Shown here: piece after piece, positions 26,580 through 34,789 of the stretch
How positions within the stretch are numbered: the stretch's first letter is position 1
Layout of the letters: each line of letters begins with the position of its first letter
Assembly (NCBI GenBank): GCA_003427395.1
Contig: BFEA01000012.1
Location: 810,751-845,539, forward strand
Length of the DNA: 34,789 nt
Direction of reading: 5' to 3'
Origin: Chara braunii
Lineage: Eukaryota; Streptophyta; Charophyceae; Charales; Characeae
The notes under the pieces: model-generated
What the model was told of the DNA's origin: nothing
Seen by the model: only the letters and a program-made list of their open reading frames with translations
Databases searched by the model: none
Program-made: the position numbers and the translations under genes

Positions 26580-27930
26580 TTACTTGGTTGGTCCTAGCTG
26601 CAGCCATTGTTCCGTGTCTAGCAGGCTGCCATTCTGCAGATCCCCGTTCCTGAGAAGTTTTACCAAGAAGGCGCCAGTTTCTTTTGCTGACCATAAGGGC
26701 CCCGGTTTAATCTTTAATAGTTGTAGTTCCATCAGGGCTTCGTGGTCTACCCAGCGTAGGTCTTTTGTTTTCTGGTGGCTGTACCGCAGGAAGATATCTT
26801 TGACGCTCAATCTGTTTTGCCCATATGTTCGCACCAGTGCGGAGGTGGCACCCTCCCGGATCTTCTATTTGGTGAGCTGCGTTATGTCGGATTTTCTGAG
26901 AATCATACTTCCTGCCCATGATGTGATGGAGAGGAAGTATGAGGAGCATTCTTGGAGGGTTACCTCACCATGTGCCGCGGTCGGCAGTATCGACAGGCCC
27001 ATCTCCCACCCATTTTCACTTTTCCGTACCGGGAGAAAAACCACACATTTCTCAGAGCATGTGGTGTCAGGGGTTGTTATTTCGAGCAGGTGACGGATTT
27101 TTTGTCTTCTGCTGGTCAGGTCGCCCTCGGCGGGTCCCGGGGGGTCCTGTTGCGGCGGCCGGGATGTCGGGGGGGCAGGGGGCTGTGTAGGCTGTGTCCT
27201 TTCAGTTGCTGGTTCCCATGACGCCCGAGCCATGCACACGCTTTTGTTCTCGTTTCCCACTTCTCCCCCTTGTTTGTCCCCCTCTTGCCATGTCTCCCCT
27301 GCACTGTGCTCAGTCTTGCCCTCTACCAGTTTTTCCTCCTTCCTCTGTTCTGCAGCCTGCTCCTCCGGACTTTTTTGAACGCGTTGCACCTGGTTCAGTT
27401 TACCCTCTTTCCCGTTCCTCGGTGCCTGTTCCTGCTGCTCACCCCCCCCGTCCTTCCTTTCTTGATGCTCCAGCCCATGCTGCTCCCCTTCCTCCTTGGC
27501 GGTGTCCTTGTCCCCNTTTTTGGGTTCTTGAGCTCCCTGGCCCCCTTCCTCGTCCGGGGGCTTTTCTTCTGGCTGCTGAGTTTTTTGGTCCTGTTCGGGT
27601 GCATTTTCCGTTTCGGGCGTGGGGGGGCGGAAACGAGTGAGAACAATATGCAGGATTCTGTGGCAGACTTCTGGCCAGTTCGCCCCTTCTGGCAGGCCCT
27701 GTGTGATGGCCTTATGGAGGCTTTCGCTCGCTTCCAGGAGCGGGACTAGGTCTCTATAGACCTTGTCCCATAACTCCTCGTTTTCTTCTCCATAGCAGAG
27801 CCCTACAAATGAACACTGGCGTTACGATCGCACGGTTCACCTGGGTCCCCTCAGTCTGAATCCTCCTCGCCCATGCTTCGCGGTCTGGACTTCCAACTGG
27901 GCTGTTCAGTCCCTACCCGAAGCACTGGCG
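26580..27930 (-). pseudogene. LINE-A ORF1
   Basis: Reads REAWARRIQTEGTQVNR near 27880, then after a frame change near 27808 SFVGLCYGEENEELWDKVYR, a Glu/Gln/Lys-rich acidic linker, a Pro-rich stretch, and a C-terminal domain containing VVFLPVRKSENGWEM and VKDIFLRYSHQ. A TAG at 26865-26867 interrupts an otherwise continuous frame to the TAA at 26580-26582. No zinc knuckle was seen. It presumably bound LINE RNA. Similar-phase open sequence up to about 28300 may be the N-terminus or 5' leader. Confidence 0.6.
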
Positions 27931-28479
27931 GAGAGTGTGCACGCCCAACACACCGTTCCCCCGCAACTCTCCCGTTGCCCACCCTTAGCGGGCACGTTCC
28001 AGATCAAATCCGAAAGGGTTGGGAACGCGTGGCGCGCCCATCCCAATCAATTCCCAGCTTAGCCCTTCAAACAGGCTTTCTCCCCTCCGTCCTCTGGCTC
28101 TTCCCGCACTCATCTCCCGAACGAGCTCGCATGCAGACTGTATTGTGAACAGCGAACGCCTGGCACGCCTTGTGTACTCTTCGTCTGCCCCAGCTGAGCG
28201 TGTACGCCTGTCCAAGCTCGCACGTTTCCAGCACGTTTGACACTGCCTGCATCCCACGCCGATGCGGAATGGGTACACAATGCACGCGTCCCCCCCCACT
28301 CACACCGTCCTCTGCACCTTTCTTCCTTCCTGAAACGGGTTGTGCTGCAGCCGCCCGTACCAGTTCCCTGCGCGCCGCCTTCCCCTGCTCCATAATGGGG
28401 ACTGGGTACACCCCGCTCACTGTGTCCTTCTCTTCAGTCCCTCTGTCCTATATGGTTCCCCGGTTCCCCCTTAGTCCCC

Positions 28480-29480
28480 ACTGGTAGGCCTCACTGAAAT
28501 ATAGGGGCAGGCTCAAAGTCCCAGGCCCAGCGCCTTGGCTATAGGCGGACTGCAGCCCCTGGTCAAGGGTCCTTGGATACTCAGGCCCACAGGTCTGCAA
28601 CAGTGAGGGTACCAACGTTGTCCAGGGGCATCCAACAATCCCTGCAGCTGAACCAGCAATACGAAAAAGCTGGTTCCAGCACGGGAACTCATACCACCAG
28701 CCCTAAGGCCACAACCAAAAATTAGCAAAGTGGTGCACCGCAGTAGCCTGCACCGCTAACATCCCGACATCGCACCCGGAGTAATGGAGTCTGAATTGGT
28801 ACAACTTGCACCATTACCGTACCGATGAAGAACTCGAAATAATCATCCAAGGATGTCGTAATCCGCACCGTGCCGATGGTGATCCAATACCGGATCCTGA
28901 AAACAATGCAGTGACGTGCACCTCTGTTGTCGAAAAATAATGCAGTGGCGTGTACCACGCCAAGTCAGTCTTGAGCTTGTAACACGTAAAATACCGTGAA
29001 ATGCCGCAATCCCTCGGTAGTACCGAACCATTTTCATACCGATGCCGAATCCTGAAACAACCGACTCGAACTGCAGTAATCTGTATTACGCTGTCGTCGA
29101 ACCTGTCTTGAGCCAACGTACTGTACCAAACCAATATATACACCACACTGCACCAAATTCAAACCTGAATCGCCTTGCACCATACCAGGGCCGACCCTGT
29201 CTCGAACCTGAAAACTGGAGTCAGGCTGCTGTATCATGTCAATGTCGAACCGTGCAGCCATGTCGCGATAGTTCCGAACCTGCCCGAGCCTGATTGTCGG
29301 GCCCGAACCAACCCCTCGGCCGCACAAAGCTCCTGCAAACGGAGCCATCACGTACTCGAACCCCATCTTTGAGCCCACCAATGACTTTCTGATTCCAGGA
29401 CCCAACCCACCGGCCCACTCGACTACCAACGACCTCGACCCACATTCCACGATCGTACCTCTCGTCCCCACCGGGAATTC
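28480..29480. other. Region between LINE-A and LINE-B with degenerate ACCGAACC/CCTGAA repeats
   Basis: The plus strand has many short strings such as CCGAATCCTGAAAC, TCGAACCTG and GTACCGAACC at irregular spacing. It may be the 5' leader of LINE-B. No coding sense recognised. Confidence 0.35.
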
Positions 29481-30318
29481 ATACCGACCGAACGATCAGG
29501 CTATGAGAGACCCCAGACTCTCCATTCGAACACATGTTAAGCAGATGAGAGTAGGTGTAGACGGAGAGGGCCTAACCACCCGGGAGGAAGAGGAAACTGA
29601 CCTGGAATTTACTGCAATATGCCAAATAGGATCGAGCTCCGCAAGCGGTCCCAGCCACGACCCAACTCCTTCTAGTATTCCTGGCCCAGCCACGACCCAA
29701 CTCCTTCTCGTATTCCTGGCCCAACAGCAGGTTCTCCTCTGCTTCTCGCCCTCTCCGCAAAGCACCAGATTCCTGGCCAAGCGCACTGATCAGGGCCTTC
29801 TTGCTATTCCGACGGTCCCACTAAACTCCCCACCAACAGGGAAGGAAGCCGTGCACGAGGCAGCTGCATCTTTTATCACCGACAAATTCCCCTTCCGGCT
29901 TATCCCCGGAATACAGGTAGGCAGGAAAACAACTGCAGCTGCCGCAGGGGGAAGTTGGCACGTCCACCTAGCAGTCATCGACACCAAGATAGTTGTAGAC
30001 ACTGCAGCGCTGCTAGCGTCACAAGGTGTCGTGTGATTACCCTCCACATGACTCCTCTCAAGGGACGCGGAGGAGTTGAAAGAAAACTTCCTCACTCTGG
30101 ATGTAGATGCACGGGTCGTGGCAGACTTTGTCATGTCCATTGCAACCGACAAACAACCAGGAACAGTCGCTTTCAGGAATCTCCTCATGGCCCCCTGGAC
30201 CTCCCCACCTCCGGTCGACCAAGGGTGACGAAACAGACAACAACGCCCTACCATGGAGGACACTCTGCGCATCCAAACATCGACCACATTTGCCCACTCA
30301 CATGGTCAGGCTTAATCT
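29480..30318 (+). pseudogene. LINE-B ORF1 remnant
   Basis: Open frame to 30036 with a recognisable stretch FPFRLIPGIQVGRKTTA and HVHLAVIDTKIVVDTA, then in the same frame stops at 30034, 30049 and 30226, and a final TAA at 30316-30318. The tail overlaps the ORF2 start by 18 bases. The product is not assignable to a family from sequence alone; ORF1 identity rests on position. Confidence 0.45.
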
Positions 30319-33193
30319 AGCCACCTCGAACGTCAGTGGGATAGGGGACTCCTCTGGCAGGTTCAAGAAAGCCCGAATCAAAACATGGGTTCATGATGTA
30401 CAAGCGCACGTGATTTTTTTGCAGGAAACGAAGCTAGACGAAGCCAAAATCAGCAGATTGGGATAGTGGCAGACTGGACCACAGTTCTGGTCGCCAGCTG
30501 ATGGGACAAAGGGAGGAGTCGCAATCCTCTTCCACAGAAACCTGGATTTAAACATACACGATTACCAGATAGACATATGGGGACAATGGATTTGGTTGGA
30601 GGCAACGATAGGAAACCAAAACTGGGTTTTTGCCGTCGTCTACACCCCTTCAGAGCCTGCAAAAAGGAGATCCTTCCTACACAAACTCCCTGCTCTGCTG
30701 CCTGAATCCCCCAATCTGATTCTCGCAGGTGACTTCAATGTCGTCCGATCTCCAGGCCTCGACCCCCCCAACTTTGGGCCAGAACGAGCAGATGCCATCC
30801 TACTGGATGCCTTCCTGAAAGAACACCAGCTAACAGATACTTACAGAGTCACACACCTGGAGGAACACGGCTTCACATGGTTTTCTTTCAGAAAGCGAGG
30901 GGCCATGAACCTCCCAAACGAAGATTATACCTGATCGTGGCCAGAGGCCAGGCGTGGGACTCTCTCACGGAGGTAGATGTCGTAATCCACCCCCTCTCTG
31001 ATCACCGCCCCCTTCTGGCTTCGTTTGAGACTGGAGCAACGATCCAGCGGGGCGTCGGAATCTTCAGACTCAACGTGGACCTGCTGCAGCACACAGAGGT
31101 AATGGACTGGATCTCGCAGCACTAGAAGGACTGGGAGCGAACCAGGGAATGGTTCGACACAGAGGCAGACTGGATCCAGCTCGACTTTCGAATAGTCACT
31201 AGAGCCCTGGACGTCTTCTCGCGCATCTACGCGAGGGGAAGAAGAAGGGAGGGGGAGAACTGCAGGCAACATATCATGGAAGTTGAGAGGATCTTGGAGA
31301 GCAAACCTTTGGTCAATATGTACTGGGAAAGACAAAGAGAATACTGGATGCAACGCTGGGAAGAACTGCAGATTGAACATCAGACCACGTGGGCAAGGCG
31401 AGCAGCGGAGAGAGGGATGGCCTGTGGCCACCGCATGACCAAAGAGCTGTTCCAGAGAATCTGTCTGCCTTGCTAACATACGCTATTCAGGGGGCTGCTT
31501 CATCCCTTCCTCTCACATGCGGACCTGGCAACTGACTTCGCAGCGATAGGGAACAACGCGCTGGAGTACTATCAGGACATTTTGACCTCCCGAAGACCTC
31601 CGCAACAGACGCTTCAGCAGCTCCAGGCGGAAGACAACCTATGGAGATACACAGATACGGCTCTACCGCAAGAAGGCAGGTTGAATCTTGACCGCCCGGT
31701 CACCTTGGAGGAGCTTACTGAGGCGCTGAAGGCTATGGCCCCAGGCAAAAGCCCAGGCGGGGACGGACTTCCAACAGAGTTCTACAAGGCTACTTGGGAG
31801 CAAACAGGTTCAATCTTGGTTGACCTTTTCAACCACATTCTTGAGGGAGGACACCTTACAGAGGACATGAAGACTGGTGTCATCACTCTCATCTACAAAA
31901 AGGGCACCAAGAGGAATATCCACAACTTCAGGTCAATCTCACGGCTCAACATCTCCTACAAGTTGTTGGCGAAACTCCTTGCCAGAAGACTAGCAGCTTT
32001 CCTACCAGGTTTAGTCCATGTCGATCAAGGGGCCTTCGTCCAAGGCCGCTCCATCGCCGAAAATACCCTTGTCGCCATGGGCGCTCTGGAGGTAGTACGG
32101 AAGGAGAACCGACAGATCATGATTGCCATGCTCGACCTTGAAAAGGCTTCCGACCGGGTCAACTGGTCCTTCGTGCTAGCAACATTGGAGCACATGAATT
32201 TCAGACCAAGCTTCATAACGTGGGTCGCAGAGCTGTACACAGATTCAACGGCCTCAATCTTGGTTAACGGCTTCCAGTCCCCAATCTTCTCTCTGACACG
32301 TTCCCTGAGACAAGGATGCCCCTTGGCATCCCTCCTATTTGTTGTTCAGATGGAGGTGCTCCTGAACGCTCTCCGGAAAAATCCCGATATTCGAGGTCTG
32401 CATCTGGGCTCTTCTCAACCCCTGTCCACAAGCGCCATCGCTGATGACCTACTACTGGTCTCCGAAGCCGAACCACAGTCACTGTGCCAAATCAAGTCAC
32501 ACCTTGACTCCTACTCAACGCTCTCAAAGGCGGGGGTCAACTGGAACAAATCCCTCTATTTTCTGCCAAGCGATTACAACCCTGACGAAGACTGGGGCAT
32601 GAAGAGAATAGGCAACAATGTCTCAGAGAGATACCTGGCAGTCCAGGTTTCCCTCACCTCATCTCGCCCCACTCAGGACGCACTGTTGCTAGCCAAGTCG
32701 CAGGCCAAGCTCCGCACGTGCAGCTGCCCGATTGGCCTCTCCCTCTTTGGGAGAGCCATGGTGATCACAACAGCAGTCTTTGCTCAACTTTGGTATGTAG
32801 CGGCCGTCTACCTCATCTCCAAGCCAACTACTACACAACTGAGAAGAGATGCTGCTAGGTACCTCTGGAAACCTCGCGCAGACAAGGGAGAAGGTTTCAT
32901 CACGAAATGTTCCTGGCAGAAAGTCATACAGTCAAAGCAGCAAGGAGGACTCGGCATCCTGGACCTTGCTACTCAAAATCTCGCTATCCTCTTCAAGTGG
33001 TTCCTCAGAGCCTGCACTCCGATCTGTCCTGCTTTGGGTCATCTGGACGGACCGGAACAACCTGCTCTTTGACAATCAATCCACATCTGATCAAGCAACG
33101 AAGAGGAAGATCAAGTATCTGATCAAGACAATGATCATAGTGGATTGGACGCGGAAGGCGGCACGAGGACAATTGCCAAAGGGGCTGCATTGA
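30301..33193 (+). pseudogene. LINE-B ORF2: endonuclease and reverse transcriptase, C-terminus deleted
   Basis: Endonuclease: LATSNVSGIG, VIFLQETKLDE, GGVAILFHR, VVYTPSEP, LAGDFNVV and SDHRPLLASF. RT: GKSPGGDGLPTEFYKATW, FVQGRSIAENTL, DLEKASDRVNW (usual Tyr changed to Ser), RQGCPLASLLF and the catalytic IADDLLL (about 32437-32457). Lesions: TAG 30464-30466, frameshift near 30925, TAG 31123-31125, TAA 31474-31476. At about 33010 the sequence jumps from GGLGILDLATQN...FKWFLRA to LLWVIWTDRNNLLFDN. In LINE-A the matching segments are about 400 codons apart, so an internal deletion has removed the zinc-binding region. Confidence 0.85.
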
Positions 33194-33866
33194 TTCCTTG
33201 TCACATGGGCACGAGACAACAAGCTCCCAGCAGTTACCATCGAGGGCAGACTGCATATCTGCCCATGGCTAAATGATTAGTCATCAGACCTCCCACTCGA
33301 GTCCCCCCCCATTTTCTTATCAACCCCCGCTAAACTTCTTCCCTCTCTGTCGTCTCTGCCTTTTCTTTCAACCAGCGCACTCGGTTGAGTTTGAGCCACA
33401 GTAGGCTAAAGAGTTAGGAAGGTGCAAGAGTGTCATGCAACTTTGACCACCTATGGTCAACCGGTCTACTTAGACCGGCTTCAGGCCATTTTTAGGCCTG
33501 TGAATTAGCTCAACCTGGACCTACCCCAACACCCCCCCCCCATTGAACTACCCTTAGTTCTCCCCCTTTTGTCGCTCTACTCCCCCTTCTCCTCTACTCC
33601 TCTGTACCTAGGTCCCACCTTCTAGTCCCCTACCCGCTCCTTCACTCCCCACCCCACTAGAATAGACCCTTCACGCTGTAATCCCCAACCCTTCTCGCCC
33701 TTTCCCTTCCCAGTGATACTGCAGATTGACCTAAAAAAGCAGTTTTTTTGTAGAATCAGGAACTTGTCTCCATAAGCTAAACCGGCTGATGCTGCCGGGA
33801 CAACTCCGGGTTGAATTGTGAGGTCCCCGGCCTCTATTCTTACATTGTTTGATAATACAAGCTGAC

Positions 33867-33904
<38 letters not shown>
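33194..33904 (+). other. LINE-B 3' UTR and poly(A)
   Basis: Contains several C-rich tracts (ACCCCCCCCC at about 33531), then CCGGGTTGAATTGTGAGGTC near 33807, a string shared with 5204-5224, and a 34-A tail. Confidence 0.7.
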
Positions 33905-33907
<3 letters not shown>

Positions 33908-34176
33908 AAAAAAACTTTATATTGCAAATGGGGGGTAGGGAAGAGTATTCCATTGAATGCCTGCATCTGAACTTGTTCCTGGAAACATGCAGAATTGGGT
34001 TCAAACACGTCCAGATTCTGGATTTTTTCCAATACGCTTTGCTGGTGGGACCTCGGCCTGTAACTATGTGACCTCATAGTGCCTTTGTTGTTAAAGCACC
34101 AGTACACCACATATCGGCCCGCGGGTGTCAACACAAAATCCGCACAACTTTGGAGGCCGCCGATTTTTTTTTTCAA
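33905..34176 (-). other. Unrecognised possible coding stretch
   Basis: The minus strand is open and reads, in part, CADFVLTPAGRYVVYWCFNN and DVFEPNSACFQEQVQM, which looks protein-like in composition. It abuts the LINE-B tail. No family recognised; could be an exon or chance. Confidence 0.2.
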
Positions 34177-34369
34177 CGGCGGGCGCGGCGCCTCCGAGTT
34201 TTGCTTGTGGTGACAAAAACTTTCTGCAAGGCTGGGGCTGTGCTGGGGCCGTGTACGAGCTGTTTAACGGTGTGCATAACACAGTATGTGTGTTGTCATA
34301 TTCCCTATGCACTCAAGAAACTCATGATGCCAGACTGTTTCGTCGGACTTTGACTGATGTGTTTGTGTG

Positions 34370-34515
34370 TGTGTGGACATGCTGCAAACTGATGTGTGTG
34401 TGTGTGTGTGTGTGTGGACATGCTGCAAACGGCAAAAATTGTGGTGGGGTATCTTCCCATGTTCTAGCGGAATATTCACTCTTGTTTTGCACATTTCGAG
34501 CGTGGCGGAGCGAGG
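34370..34515. repeat. (TG)n with duplicated GGACATGCTGCAAAC and inverted-repeat element fragment
   Basis: Two copies of TGTGTGGACATGCTGCAAAC flank a TG run, followed by CCCATGTTCTAGCGGAATAT and TTGCACATTTCGAGCGTGGC, matching the elements at 9973-10106 and 16726-16848. Confidence 0.6.
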
Positions 34516-34789
34516 TGGCAAAAGAGGTGCAGAAGGGCGTTCATTTCCAGCCTTTCACTGTCACACAGTGATAGTAAACTAAACTATTCGATGGCATGTG
34601 GGCCGTAGGACTGTGTACCGCACAAAAGTGGAAGCGCAGGGCCGCGGGCAGGGCTTAATCGCACAGGACCAAAATAATTGTGAATCTCTGGTCTAAACAT
34701 GAAAACACACACCACTGTCTTTTTTTTTCCAGTGAGCCTCGTCACTGCAAAAGCACAGCGTGGGGCCTTCGCTCCGGTGCTCATCAGAG
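34516..34789. other. No recognised feature
   Basis: Non-coding in appearance; short open frames only. Confidence 0.4.

Larger units (their letters stand above)
21650..27930 (-). mobile_element. LINE-A, degenerate L1-like retrotransposon
   Basis: Minus-strand element with ORF1 (about 27930-26580) and, 24 bases later, ORF2 (26555-21911) encoding AP-endonuclease, RT and a C-terminal zinc-binding domain. Frameshifts and stops in both ORFs make it non-functional. No poly(A) or target duplication is visible; an undetermined base at 21642 marks an uncertain 3' side. Its 5' end faces LINE-B. Confidence 0.85.
29480..33904 (+). mobile_element. LINE-B, degenerate LINE with poly(A)
   Basis: Plus-strand element with a decayed ORF1, an ORF2 starting inside the end of ORF1, a 3' UTR of about 680 bp, and 34 A (33871-33904). 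It differs in sequence from LINE-A. The exact 5' end and target duplication are not identified. Confidence 0.85.

Overview
The window looks like nuclear DNA of a green-lineage (streptophyte-type) eukaryote, probably a charophyte alga such as Chara. The signs are a plant-type U6 snRNA copy, a first exon of a plant-like proline iminopeptidase, plant-style L1-like LINEs, many microsatellites and very low gene density. The species is an inference. Almost all recognisable content is mobile-element or repeat DNA. The only credible host gene piece is exon 1 of a proline iminopeptidase (14039-14590, minus strand), whose further exons are not seen in the 14 kb downstream.

Layout. (1) 1-3330: an AG microsatellite, a decayed hammerhead ribozyme (HHR), and a decayed minus-strand coding block. 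In coding order the block runs from the end of a Penelope-like reverse transcriptase (RT), through a long low-complexity linker, to a Josephin-like cysteine-protease domain and a RING finger. (2) 3359-6958: three copies (A, B, and inverted C) of an AT-rich, GC-headed element with YAGGGT-type ends, inserted into TA runs inside HHR repeat units; copy C is split by a LINE 3' fragment and by a 1-kb TG...CA insertion. (3) 6958-8100: two tandem HHR units, one with an intact catalytic core, then a second copy of the RING end of the element in region 1 with the same 3' flank. (4) 8030-10110: tandem duplications, more decayed HHR units and a cluster of small inverted-repeat elements. (5) 10302-10930: six tandem tRNA-Asn-like units. 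(6) 11156-13765: two U6-derived retrocopies, a U2-derived retrocopy and microsatellites. (7) 14039-14650: iminopeptidase exon 1 with a TATA box. (8) 15021-17050: a short retroposon with perfect 17-bp target duplications, a tRNA-derived SINE and an inverted-repeat element. (9) 17355-18642: an orphan LINE ORF1. (10) 20264-20705 and 21390-21515: simple-repeat tracts and a G-quadruplex-prone tract. (11) 21650-27930: LINE-A (minus), and 29480-33904: LINE-B (plus), two different degenerate LINEs arranged 5' end to 5' end.

The most unusual content is the association of Penelope-type RT, a Josephin-like protease domain, a RING finger and HHR repeats. It occurs as one long decayed copy and one truncated copy that share the same 3' sequence. 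This suggests an undescribed retroelement family carrying ubiquitin-pathway domains. LINE machinery in the same genome appears to have moved U6, U2, tRNA-derived and other short RNAs.
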